Assembly (NCBI RefSeq): GCF_036026595.1
Contig: NZ_JARZFX010000002.1
Location: 558,001 to 622,000 of the forward strand
Direction of reading: 5' to 3'
Source: Virgibacillus_P tibetensis
GTDB lineage: Bacteria > Bacillota > Bacilli > Bacillales > Amphibacillaceae
DNA length: 64,000 nucleotides
Shown piece after piece: positions 44,136-52,953 of this stretch (within the stretch, counting starts at the first letter, position 1; each line of letters begins with the position of its first letter). Under the pieces are notes generated by a model. It saw only the letters and a program-made list of their open reading frames with translations, made no database searches and was not told the origin of the DNA. The position numbers and the translations under genes were made by a program.

Positions 44136-45791
44136 TTAACTTATCACTACTTCTCCCGTACTGTATACTAGCCTTCCGCCAATATATGTAGCTGTTACAG
44201 CAATGTCTTTAATTTCTTCTGAATCTATCTCTGTTGGGTCTCTATCCAAAACTGCAAAGTCTGCCAATTTTCCGACCTCTAAACTTCCTATATTATCCTC
44301 GTCGGAAATCAATTCCGCTGCATAAGAAGTCATGGATTTTAAGGCTGTTATAACATCAATACGTTGCTCTGCTCCTAATATTTTTCCACTGCTTGTTTTT
44401 CTATTTACTGCAGCCCATATAGAGAACAAAGGTGAAATAGGTGTTACTGGACAATCAGAATGCAGGGTAAACAAAAGATTATGTTTTACTGCATCTGCTA
44501 ATGGACTTATTCTTCTTGCACGTTTAGGTCCAAGAAAAATTTGTTCGTGTCGGTCACCCCAGTAATATACATGGTTAATAAAAAAAGATCCAGCGACATC
44601 TAATTTTGCCATTTTTTCAATATCCTGTGGAGTAGCCGATTGAACATGCTCAATCCGATGTTTGTGTTGATCGCGAGGATATTTTTGCAGTGCCAATTCA
44701 TAAGCGTCCAAGATCGATCCAATTGCACGATCACCGTTTCCGTGTGTTGTGATACGAAATCCGCGATGATGCAAATCGAGTACTTCCTCATTAAAGTCAT
44801 CCTGGTCATGGATTAAACTCCCATAGGTATCAGGATTTTGATGGTAAGGTTCTCTTAGAGCACCTGTTAAACCTTGTATAGATCCGTCTTGAAACATTTT
44901 TGCACTATCCAGACGTGCGAGTCCATTTGAATGTTGTTGAAGTCTCTCATCTAATTGGGACGGACTATATCCCTCAAATGGGCCCCCTTCTCGAAGAAGA
45001 AAGTGCATAATCATCAGTTGCGTACGCATTGGATTCACACCTTGTTTTGCTGCTTGTAGATGTACCTCTAGATCCTCTAGCTGAAATACTGCTGCGTCTG
45101 TATTTGTCGTAATACCCTGTGCCATATATGTCTTAGCAGCCTCCCCCAGAACTTCTATCATCTCTTCCTTTGCTCTTTTGGGAAGTAAATTGTGAGTAGG
45201 CTCCATTGCAGTTGCTTCATATAAAACGCCATTAAGGTTTCCATCTTCATCACGACCATAATAACCACCAGAAGGGTCCGTTGTTTCATTTGTCAGGCCC
45301 GCAAGCTCCAGTGCAATTGAGTTGGCAACAGCAAGGTGACCAGAAATATGAGAAATAATAACAGGGTGATCAGGTGCTACATGATCTAGATCATGACGAG
45401 TTGGATGACGCTTTTCGTCTAAAAGTGTGTCATCATAGCCATATCCCTGTATCCACTCCCCAGCTTCACTGTCTTTCACTTTTTGCTCAATTGCATGAGC
45501 GATATCTACTATCGTTTTATTCAGAGGTGTACTACAGTTTACTTGTTTGCTCAATAATCCATACATCAGAATATGATTATGTGTATCAATGAAACCTGGA
45601 ATAAGTGTCTGCCCTTTCAAGTCGGCTATGGTTGTATCTTCGGTTATTCTTACTGCACCTTCTGGTGGCTCAGGCGTTTTCCAGATCCCAGTTATTCGCC
45701 CTTCGGATACTGCAATTGATCCTGCTTTTGTATTTTCATTGTCTAAGGTCAATATATTTGCATTCTTAAATAAAATTTCTGCTATATTCAT
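44136..45791 (-). CDS. Amidohydrolase family 3 protein (YtcJ / N-substituted formamide deformylase type)
   Basis: A 551-residue metal-dependent hydrolase. Signatures: the HxH motif in LIPGFIDTHNHILMYG near residue 70, the SHISGHLAVANS segment, KMFQDGSIQGLTGALREPY near 300 with a conserved Asp, THGNGDRAI, RIEHVQ and LHSDCPVTP. Such enzymes hydrolyse N-substituted formamides, amides or related bonds. It lies 9 nt downstream of an SSS symporter on the same strand, so the two probably take up and cleave the same compound. The substrate cannot be told from the sequence. Confidence 0.88.
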   Translation of the reverse strand: MNIAEILFKNANILTLDNENTKAGSIAVSEGRITGIWKTPEPPEGAVRITEDTTIADLKGQTLIPGFIDTHNHILMYGLLSKQVNCSTPLNKTIVDIAHAIEQKVKDSEAGEWIQGYGYDDTLLDEKRHPTRHDLDHVAPDHPVIISHISGHLAVANSIALELAGLTNETTDPSGGYYGRDEDGNLNGVLYEATAMEPTHNLLPKRAKEEMIEVLGEAAKTYMAQGITTNTDAAVFQLEDLEVHLQAAKQGVNPMRTQLMIMHFLLREGGPFEGYSPSQLDERLQQHSNGLARLDSAKMFQDGSIQGLTGALREPYHQNPDTYGSLIHDQDDFNEEVLDLHHRGFRITTHGNGDRAIGSILDAYELALQKYPRDQHKHRIEHVQSATPQDIEKMAKLDVAGSFFINHVYYWGDRHEQIFLGPKRARRISPLADAVKHNLLFTLHSDCPVTPISPLFSIWAAVNRKTSSGKILGAEQRIDVITALKSMTSYAAELISDEDNIGSLEVGKLADFAVLDRDPTEIDSEEIKDIAVTATYIGGRLVYSTGEVVIS

Positions 45792-45800
45792 TGTTTAACC

Positions 45801-47270
45801 TCACTTTACATTTTGGTATTGTATTCCTTGTTCATTTCCATTTTCAGCTGTCGGATCTTCTACCTTTCGCATGGAGAAGAAATACGCTTCCACCTGTTCT
45901 TCAGATGAATGGTTTGTAGCAAGGCTCACCACAATCAACAGGATAATTGATGCAAGTAGTCCAGGTGCAATTTCATGTAAGCCAAATGGATTGCCTGCGA
46001 CTGTCCAAATTATTGCTACAAGTAGTGAACCAACAACACTTGTAATCATTCCTTTTTTGGTTGCCCTTTTCCAAAACATTGCAGCAACGACTGGAGCAAC
46101 CATCGTAATCGCTGACAATGACAACGCGTAGGTGTAAATAAGAATAATATCTGTAATGAACAGTGCCACCAGCAAACCACCAACTGCCATCAGCCCAACG
46201 GAAAACCGCGATACACTTAAAACGTTTTTGCTGTCGGCTGTTGGATTAATCCAGCCCTGATAGATATCCTTGGATATGTTCATTGCGCCACTTAATAAGA
46301 AGGACGTTGCTCCCGTTAGTACTGCTGCAAAAAGCGATACCATAAAGAATCCCCCTATTACCGGTGGGAATACGGACGTCAGAAAACTTGTATAGACAAG
46401 ATCAGGGTGTGTACCAGCGGGGACTGCCTGTCTTGCTACAATGCCTATACCTAATGCAAATATAGAGATAAACCCAGTAATGATAAATCCTGTTGTAACA
46501 GCCCTCACTGCTATTTTTTCTGTTTTTGCAGCAGCAATTCGTTGCCAAGATGTTTGCCAGACTAGATAGAATGGTCCAAAGATAAGCAGGTAGTTCAACA
46601 TCTCTGTTGTACCTAAACTAAACATATTAAAAAATTCAGGTGGGGTTTTATTGACAACTTGGTCAACACCACCTACATAATTGATTCCTAGAATAAACAT
46701 AAGTATAAGTCCTGCCAAAATAAGAACGGACTGCACAGCGTCTGTCCAAGCAACACTCGGAAGACCGCCCATCAATGTAAAAAGAACACAGATAAAAAAT
46801 CCAATTAGCATTGCTGAAACAAATGATATATCTATAATCGTCGTCAAAATAGATCCCATTCCTACAATCTGCATACCAAACGTAGGAGTCATATAAAGTA
46901 TACTAATAACTAAAGCTGGGATAATACCCGCGGCTTTACCAAAACGTCTAACAAAAAGCTCAGGTAACGTATAGAGCTTCAGCTTTCTAATGGTAGATCC
47001 AAGAACGATAGCAAGAAATAAGGAGAAAAATATCATTGGCAAACCTGTTATAAACCATGCAAGACCAATTTCAAATCCTTTACCAGACGCACCTATAACA
47101 GCCGCAGAACCCAATGATGTTGCGATGATACTACCTGCAATTGGGAAGAACCCAAGGCTAAAGTTTGCCATTGTGTAATCATCTGCTGATTTTATTTTTC
47201 TAGAATAATAAATTCCAACTGCCAGAATAGCAACGAGAAAGCCAACAAGCCACAAAACATACCAGTTCAA
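45801..47270 (-). CDS. Sodium:solute symporter (SSS family)
   Basis: A 489-residue membrane carrier with about thirteen segments. SSS marks: KIKSADDYTMANFSLGFFPI near the start, GSIIATSLGSAAVIGASGKGFEIG, FTLMGGLPSVAWTDAVQS near 165 and the AAVLTGATSFLLSGAMNISKDIY region near 315-335 (quoted in part), which holds sodium-site serines. It is the first gene of the symporter-amidohydrolase operon. The shared operator-like motif lies about 105 nt upstream. Confidence 0.9.
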   Translation of the reverse strand: MNWYVLWLVGFLVAILAVGIYYSRKIKSADDYTMANFSLGFFPIAGSIIATSLGSAAVIGASGKGFEIGLAWFITGLPMIFFSLFLAIVLGSTIRKLKLYTLPELFVRRFGKAAGIIPALVISILYMTPTFGMQIVGMGSILTTIIDISFVSAMLIGFFICVLFTLMGGLPSVAWTDAVQSVLILAGLILMFILGINYVGGVDQVVNKTPPEFFNMFSLGTTEMLNYLLIFGPFYLVWQTSWQRIAAAKTEKIAVRAVTTGFIITGFISIFALGIGIVARQAVPAGTHPDLVYTSFLTSVFPPVIGGFFMVSLFAAVLTGATSFLLSGAMNISKDIYQGWINPTADSKNVLSVSRFSVGLMAVGGLLVALFITDIILIYTYALSLSAITMVAPVVAAMFWKRATKKGMITSVVGSLLVAIIWTVAGNPFGLHEIAPGLLASIILLIVVSLATNHSSEEQVEAYFFSMRKVEDPTAENGNEQGIQYQNVK

Positions 47271-47370
47271 TTAATTCACACCTTCCTTAGATAAAAAAAT
47301 CAAAAAACTTTTATAAGATTTTGTATCTTTTCGACTTATTTTACTAGAAGGTGTCGATTAATAAAATGTT

Positions 47371-47394
47371 GTTATAATGTTCGTACCAATTATA
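47371..47394 (-). promoter_or_regulatory. Shared 13-bp motif upstream of the SSS symporter gene
   Basis: AATGTTCGTACCA at 47376-47388, inside the longer near-symmetric TTATAATGTTCGTACCAATT then ATAA (outer arms TTATAAT/ATTATAA). It repeats the sites upstream of panD and the APC permease gene. Confidence 0.65.
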
Positions 47395-47439
47395 ATAATC
47401 AGTTATTAAAGTTTATAAAAAATTGTTGTCGACTATACG

Positions 47440-47540
47440 AGATTCCTCGAACCCAATAACCACAAGGGCACGGATTCATCACACCAATAAACAGAAACTA
47501 TAATCCTGGACAGATTATTACACCGTAGTGAATTCCATCC
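47440..47540 (-). pseudogene. Second ComM/YifB fragment
   Basis: On the minus strand about 47449-47500 reads LFIGVMNPCPCGYWV, the MNPCPCG signature of ComM-type ATPases, within unrelated or decayed sequence. It resembles the fragment at 16068-16114 at the DNA level (GGATTCAT..CACCAAT..). It is only a short fossil. Confidence 0.5.
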
Positions 47541-47682
47541 CCACTTTTAATAATGAGGCAACCAGTATATCGAAAAGCATTATTTGGAGCATCACCTGTT
47601 GAAAACTTATTTGTGATAAACTGTTAAGTTTTACTTGATGGTTACAACTGCTCAGGATACATAACAGTTGAGGCAGTTCAAC

Positions 47683-48843
47683 TAGTAATAGCCAACTTTC
47701 ATGGTCCTCAAAAGTTTATATAATGTGAACCCGATCCTTCACCCGGTGATACCGAATACTTGTAGGGTCATCCGGAGCCAGTCCTGAACATTTGAAAATG
47801 CCAATGAAGCGGTACCGGTTCTTGCCTAGGTTGTCTTTTTACTTGGCGAATACCGCTCTTTGTTGATTCTGATCGACTTCTTTCTGAAAGAGCGTTTTTC
47901 GGCTTTCCACAATCTCAGCGGATTCATGCGATTCATCGATATACGACCAGTCTGGAGCTAACGTATTAATCCAGCCCTTCGCCACAGATTTTTTCACTCC
48001 ATCAACTTCTATCGACAACTTCGGACACCATAGCCACGTATTCTCATACACTCTGAAATAACTCTTTTGATACCGTTTCGCCTGTTTTCCAAAAATGGTA
48101 TTTGCGATATCTTTGATGTCGTTAAATGAGATCTCATTATGAATGCTCAGAACATCGCTCTTCTTCAACTCCGCAAGTTGTTCCTCATACGTGAGCCAGT
48201 GCAAAACTTTTTTCGATGCATGTTCCCGGATTGTTTTCACGACTTCATTAATCTCTTTATCAATAGCTTCAATGGATTGTGTCGCATCTACTCTTAAACA
48301 GAGAAAATCATCAATGGCCTCTTCTGAGATAGATGCAATGATATCATCCATTCTGAGCTCATCCGCTTCTGTCTGTTGTTTGTGGTGTGCTTCATCCACT
48401 TCAACTTCGATACGTAATTGAGGAAAGTAAAGATCCATTAATGCAAAGGATCCGTTCGCACGTTTGACATACTGTTGACTGACAGGAAAGATATTCAAGT
48501 TATCAAGTTTATGCCAGATGGCGGTTAATATATAATTCTCATAGTCTTTTCGTTTTGTCCGAGAAAAAGTCCGTACTAAATAATCGCGTTTGTTCATCCA
48601 TGGCCAGCCCCTTTAACGTTCCATATACTGAATTTCATTATACCATGTAGCACTCCTTTCCCTATCATAATGACAGGTGCGCAGTCAAAGTACTTTATGA
48701 TTCTATGAATTGATAATGATATAAATATTTTAGCTCATTCGGCCGTGAAGCTTTTGACAGTTTCATCTCCCCTTCTTTCATTAATTGTTTGATGACCACA
48801 CTTTCCAAGTACGGCGATGAGATAACCATTTGTTCATTGATGT
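47683..48843. repeat. Duplicated endonuclease segment, copy 2 (uninterrupted)
   Basis: Matches copy 1 (4458-7117 without the IS element) over about 1.16 kb with a few per cent changes. It has no insertion at the site that in copy 1 holds the IS element, so it shows roughly the pre-insertion order: small ORF, promoter, endonuclease. The flanks differ completely from those of copy 1. Confidence 0.85.
47716..48597 (-). pseudogene. AbaSI-like endonuclease, copy 2, with a premature stop
   Basis: Nearly identical to the protein at 4491-5372. A single change (TAC to TAA, 47839-47841) stops translation after 252 residues, right after VFAK. The codons beyond remain in frame (KDNLGKNRYRFIGIFK and onward), so the change is recent. 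The nuclease region with D55, E66, D68 and HH is intact, but the lost 41 residues include the NRYRFIGIF strand of the SRA-like domain, so recognition of modified bases is probably impaired. The truncated open frame is 47839-48597. Confidence 0.82.
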
Positions 48844-48898
48844 ACGCCATAATTTCTCGCCAAATGCGTGGCTCTTGCGATATTACCGTAACTCTCAA
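48695..48898 (-). CDS. Small unrecognised ORF upstream of endonuclease copy 2
   Basis: A 67-codon frame ending IVISSPYLESVV-type sequence (MVISSPYLESVVIKQLMKEG) and KLSKASRPNELKYLYHYQF. I do not recognise it. The part from YINE onward is shared with the worn copy near 6945-7117; the part before it (RVTVISQEPRIWREI) is outside the duplicated segment. No good ribosome-binding site is seen, so this may be the tail of a longer lost gene rather than a working small protein. Confidence 0.35.
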   Translation of the reverse strand: MRVTVISQEPRIWREIMAYINEQMVISSPYLESVVIKQLMKEGEMKLSKASRPNELKYLYHYQFIES

Positions 48899-48989
48899 TA
48901 ATTGTCTTTGTTACACACCTTAGAACATTTTACAATCCAATTGAATATAAATTTTTACACCATATAACAATTGTCTAGTTTAGTGTTGA

Positions 48990-49041
48990 TATTCCAATCA
49001 TAAAAATGAACCAAGGAACCTCTGCCCCTGTGGGCCTTTAA
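48990..49041. repeat. REP-like repeat, copy at 49 kb
   Basis: CCAATCATAAAAATGAACCA then AGGAACCTCTGCCCCTGTGG closely follows the copy at 56516-56556 (CCAATCATAAAAATGGACCA, AGGAACCTGTTCCTGTGG). Confidence 0.6.
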
Positions 49042-49067
49042 GCTAACATTGTTGTTAGTACAAAAAA

Positions 49068-49113
49068 CTGTTAGAATTAATCGCAAGTATTGCCTTGCAA
49101 TCATTTCTAACAG
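49068..49113 (-). repeat. AGCTGTTAG hairpin repeat, copy 2
   Basis: CTGTTAGAA (49068-49076) pairs with TTCTAACAG (49105-49113), with an inner GCAA/TTGC pair. On the minus strand the stem is followed by TTTTTTG, so this copy may act as terminator of the operon ending at 49227. Confidence 0.6.
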
Positions 49114-49226
49114 CTTCTACATTGCGGCTAAATACACCAGAATAACGTTGTGCTAGAGAAGTTTAACCAGTAATTAATACTAGACATTTGCCTCTATGCA
49201 GATCTGGAACCTTTAGTTTCAAGTCG

Positions 49227-51200
49227 TTATCCTATGTTACTTTTACTATTCATTTCATTAATTATATTCTTAGCCTTATCAGATAAAAATATCTGTCGTC
49301 TCCATAAACCTTTTTCCACTAAGTACTCCTGCTCTTGGAGTTTTGTAAAGATTGCTGATACTCTTAAAGAATCCAGTGCGTTTTCAACTATATAATTATT
49401 AAACACATCTTTTCCTTTTCCTATCTTCAATATAAATTTTAATTCCTCACTCGTGAGTTCATCTACCTCAAAAACTACATTCTTCTTAGCTATCTCTTCA
49501 CCCTCGTCTGTTAAAGTGAAAGTATAAAATCCAGGACCAGCTAATTTTTCTCTTGTAAGCAATCTTTGTTGATCAAGTTTTTCCACGAGTTTGTTACTTA
49601 CTGAGGAGTCTACTCCTAACATATCACTTATTTCGGACATTGTACTATAATTTCTATAAATCAGTTCTAGTACGATTTTTTCTTCATTAGATACTGAGTA
49701 CGACTTTCCTTTTATAGGTCCATCATTTAATTTCCAGTCTTCGGCACCATAATAGTTAGGTTTAGATAGCAAACTTACGGCAACTGTTGTAATTAACGTA
49801 AAAACTAATCCAATAACTCCCACATGAGTATAAGCGCTAACTGTGAAAATCTGCATAAGATCAAGAATTGTAACAATGGAGGTAACTGTTATCCCTACGA
49901 CAGCTCCAACAAAAGCACCTTTTACAGTTGTTCCTTTCCACCACATTCCTAAAAAAACAAGTAGTGATGGCGGTCCAAGCCATGCAGCAGAAAATGCAAA
50001 CAAATACAGTGGTCCACCAGGATAAAAAGTTAACAACCAAACCATTAATCCTAATATTAACGTTATTACTTTGGCGGGTGTAACTAACTGCTGTGATGTT
50101 GCCTTTGGTTTAACAAATTTTTGATATATATCTCTTACTGCTGTACTGGATGCTCCCATTAAAGCAGTTGTTGAAGTAGAGATTGATGCAGCTAAAGAAC
50201 CAACCAACGCAAGACTTGCAACTCCAATAGGAAGCCCTGCAAGCACTACCCCATATGCTGCCATCGGATCCCCATCTCCAACTGGTGCAAATGTTTCGTA
50301 GAAATAGGTACCCGCATACACTCCTACTAGTGATAAAATTAAATATGGGCCAACTGCTAATAGAATTGCAGCATAAACAAAAGATTTTTTTGCAACCTTT
50401 TCACTACGTGAAGAAGACACACGCAACCAATAATAATTGTTCCCCCAAACTAAGAAACAACCAAATAAAATAATAAAGGTTAACATACTTGGATATTGGA
50501 ATGATAATATAGGTAGTTGACCATCATTAACGCCGTGAGTTAAAAAACTATTAGCTCCTGGCCAATTTCTAGTTATATCACCTATCCCACCGTGCTTTGT
50601 AATGATAGATATTATTAATACTGGCATAGCTATTAACCCGATACACATCTGAATAAAATCCGTTAAGTTAACTGCCCAAAATCCACCAATATAAGTGAAT
50701 AACAAAAATATAAAAAATATACCTGCTAACGTCCACATTAGTGACCAACCAGTAAAACCTGTTGTTACTATTGCCATGGAAACAACATTATTAGCCATAA
50801 TACCTAACAATCCAAATATTGACGTGAAGGTTATCAATACTCTTGTTCTCGAATCGAAGCGCATTTCCAGCCATTCTGGCAAAGTATGGGCTCCTGATCT
50901 CCTAATATAAGGAGCAAAAAAGATCCCATATAGCGCCAGTCCACAGAATAAAAATGCAAACCCAAAGCCATATGATCCCCAGAACCCATTCAAAACTGCC
51001 AAACCAGGGCCCAAAGTAATAATCGTGCCTGCAAAACCTATCGCAGCAACCCCGAATATATTAACAACTAGTCCTACTTCTCTTCCTGCTAATAAATAAT
51101 CATTTGAACTTGATACCCATTTTTTTGTAATAAAGGCTCCTAAAATTAGTATTATAGAAAAAACTATTATATATGCTAAAAATACCATATTAAAACTCAT
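49227..51200 (-). CDS. SSS-type sodium symporter fused to two winged-helix domains
   Basis: A 657-residue protein, much longer than a usual SSS carrier. Residues about 1-485 form a normal sodium:solute symporter with some thirteen membrane segments (SSSNDYLLAGREVG, GFAGTIITLGPGLAVLNGFW, FTYIGGFWAVNLTDFIQM, ASISTSTTALMGASSTAVRDIY). From about 499 to 657 there is a soluble tail: a MarR-like winged helix (EEKIVLELIYRNY, MSEISDMLGVDSSVSNKLVE, FTLTDEGEEIAKK) followed by a second helix-wing-like unit (ALDSLRVSAIFTKLQEQEYL, RRQIFLSDKAKNII). The frame is continuous. It ends the TrmB-linked BKACE-cyclase cassette. The tail may bind DNA or a partner protein; nothing in the sequence decides this. Confidence 0.85.
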   Translation of the reverse strand: MSFNMVFLAYIIVFSIILILGAFITKKWVSSSNDYLLAGREVGLVVNIFGVAAIGFAGTIITLGPGLAVLNGFWGSYGFGFAFLFCGLALYGIFFAPYIRRSGAHTLPEWLEMRFDSRTRVLITFTSIFGLLGIMANNVVSMAIVTTGFTGWSLMWTLAGIFFIFLLFTYIGGFWAVNLTDFIQMCIGLIAMPVLIISIITKHGGIGDITRNWPGANSFLTHGVNDGQLPILSFQYPSMLTFIILFGCFLVWGNNYYWLRVSSSRSEKVAKKSFVYAAILLAVGPYLILSLVGVYAGTYFYETFAPVGDGDPMAAYGVVLAGLPIGVASLALVGSLAASISTSTTALMGASSTAVRDIYQKFVKPKATSQQLVTPAKVITLILGLMVWLLTFYPGGPLYLFAFSAAWLGPPSLLVFLGMWWKGTTVKGAFVGAVVGITVTSIVTILDLMQIFTVSAYTHVGVIGLVFTLITTVAVSLLSKPNYYGAEDWKLNDGPIKGKSYSVSNEEKIVLELIYRNYSTMSEISDMLGVDSSVSNKLVEKLDQQRLLTREKLAGPGFYTFTLTDEGEEIAKKNVVFEVDELTSEELKFILKIGKGKDVFNNYIVENALDSLRVSAIFTKLQEQEYLVEKGLWRRQIFLSDKAKNIINEMNSKSNIG

Positions 51201-51236
51201 TTACTCACCCCTTTATATTTTATAAGCGCTTACATT

Positions 51237-51995
51237 TTAGTTGTTAATTATTGCTACAGGTCTTGCCCACCCAGCACTACCTCCTTCCACTTTTATGGGA
51301 AAGGTAGCAACTTTAAATCCATGTGGGATTGGAAGTTGGTCTAAATTAGCTAATTTTTCAATTTGGCAATATTCAAAGTCTTTTCCTACAAAGTGTGCTG
51401 CCCATAAAACGCCATCTCTTGGTTGTTCACGGTAGTCTTTTGCTTGTAAGTTAAATGGAATGTCCCACCCCCAACCGTCTGTTCCCATTACCTTAATTCC
51501 TTGTTCTATTAACCATTTAGTTGCCTCGGCCGAAACACCTACATGAATATTTGCATACTGTTCATTGTAAATATGTTTATCAGCATCAGATCTAATAAGA
51601 ACTATATCAAACGGTTTCAGTTTATATTCAATTTCCTCTAATTTATTCTTAATATCAATAGTCTTTAGCTCATATCCTCTATCCTTATCAGAAAAGTCTA
51701 ACAGAACTCCATCTCCAAAAAACCATTCAAGTGGCATTTCATCAATAGTTCTTGCTTTTCTTCCCTCAGAGGTTGGCCAATAATGCCATGGAGCATCTAC
51801 ATGTGTACCAGTGTGAGTATTCAACGTTACATCTTCGACAGCCCAGGCCTTACCATCTGGAAAATCCTCTGGTTTTAAACCAAACAACCCCGCTGCCTGT
51901 ATAGCTCCTTCGTCATGCATTTTATAACTAATTTTGGGTGGAAGTGGCTCTTTTACTTTATTACTTATTGGAACACTAAGATCGATAATTTTCAT
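51237..51995 (-). CDS. Cyclase family protein (kynurenine-formamidase-like metal hydrolase)
   Basis: A 252-residue enzyme with the Zn/Mn-binding signature HTGTHVDAP at residues 61-69, followed by further His residues in WHYWP, and the end region MGTDGWGWDIPF. Members hydrolyse amides or esters such as N-formylkynurenine, or cyclic compounds. It stands between the BKACE gene and the fused symporter in one operon with short gaps (36-37 nt), so it probably acts on the same pathway's imported compound. Confidence 0.88.
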   Translation of the reverse strand: MKIIDLSVPISNKVKEPLPPKISYKMHDEGAIQAAGLFGLKPEDFPDGKAWAVEDVTLNTHTGTHVDAPWHYWPTSEGRKARTIDEMPLEWFFGDGVLLDFSDKDRGYELKTIDIKNKLEEIEYKLKPFDIVLIRSDADKHIYNEQYANIHVGVSAEATKWLIEQGIKVMGTDGWGWDIPFNLQAKDYREQPRDGVLWAAHFVGKDFEYCQIEKLANLDQLPIPHGFKVATFPIKVEGGSAGWARPVAIINN

Positions 51996-52032
51996 GTCTA
52001 TTCCCCTCGCTTAAGATAAATATTAATTCTGT

Positions 52033-52842
52033 TTATAATCCTAATATTTTTCTAGCTTCATCTGGAGTTGCAACTTCCCTACCATATTCCTCAGAGATTC
52101 TAACCATTCTTTTTACAAACTGTGCATTTGAAGTTGCTAATTCATGAGGCTTGTAATATACATTGTCCTCCATCCCTACTCTTACATGGCCACCCATGGC
52201 GATTGCGAGAGTATTCATTTGTAGTTGATATTTTCCTATACCAATTGAGGACCAAGTAGACCCCTCTGGAATGCTCTCCACTAGATGCAATAAGTTTTTA
52301 GGATTAGCTGGCATACCACCTGGTACTCCTAATACAAATTGAAAATGAAATGGCGGATTAATTAATTGCTTTTTCGCTAACATCATAGCGTTATTAATCA
52401 TACCTGTCTCAAACACTTCTATTTCTGGCTTCACATTATACTTCAGCATGTATTTAGATAATTTAGCTAAAAAATCTGGACTGTTTACAAATACTGATGG
52501 ACCAAAGTTAACCGAACCAGCATCTAAAGATGCGAATTCAGGTTCTAGCTCACAAACTTTCAGCCTATCTTCTTCCTTCAAATTTAACCCTCCCGAAGAA
52601 GTCAAATTAATGATGATATCACATTTTTCTTTAATTAACTTAACGGTTTCACTAAATTTCTCATAGTCCATCGAAGGTTTACCATCGTCATCCCGAACAT
52701 GAATATGAGCGATGGACGCTCCTGCTTTCCATGCTTCATAAACTTCTTCGGCTATTTCTGTTGGAGTAGTTGGTAAATGAGGTGAATTTTCTTTTGTTGT
52801 TACTGCTCCTGTTGGGGCTACCGTAATTATTAATTTTTCCAT
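52033..52842 (-). CDS. BKACE enzyme (beta-keto acid cleavage, DUF849)
   Basis: A 269-residue TIM-barrel enzyme of the family that condenses a beta-keto acid with acetyl-CoA and releases acetoacetate plus a new CoA ester. The start TVAPTGAVTTKENSPHLPTT, the metal-binding His46/His48 in AHIHVRDDDGKPS, NLTSSGGLN, ASLDAGSVNFG and the late GGHVRVGMEDN motif are characteristic. GGAGGAG is 5-6 nt before the ATG. The classical member acts in lysine fermentation, but no other lysine genes are here; the cyclase and symporter next to it suggest a different substrate. Confidence 0.9.
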   Translation of the reverse strand: MEKLIITVAPTGAVTTKENSPHLPTTPTEIAEEVYEAWKAGASIAHIHVRDDDGKPSMDYEKFSETVKLIKEKCDIIINLTSSGGLNLKEEDRLKVCELEPEFASLDAGSVNFGPSVFVNSPDFLAKLSKYMLKYNVKPEIEVFETGMINNAMMLAKKQLINPPFHFQFVLGVPGGMPANPKNLLHLVESIPEGSTWSSIGIGKYQLQMNTLAIAMGGHVRVGMEDNVYYKPHELATSNAQFVKRMVRISEEYGREVATPDEARKILGL

Positions 52843-52953
52843 TAAATCTCCTCCATTTTTAATATTGACTATAGTGTTTTTATTCTGATAATTATAGATG
52901 CAAAAGGGTACAGTACACCTTTATGTACATATACCTTTTTTTAAGCTATGCTA

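Larger units (their letters stand above)
48899..49226. other. Spacer with two repeat elements
   Basis: No gene. At 48990-49041 lies a copy of the CCAATCATAAAAATG...ACCAAGGAACCT repeat, also at 56500 and in worn form at 16405. At 49068-49113 lies an AGCTGTTAG-family hairpin. Both are downstream of the symporter gene that ends at 49227. Confidence 0.5.
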
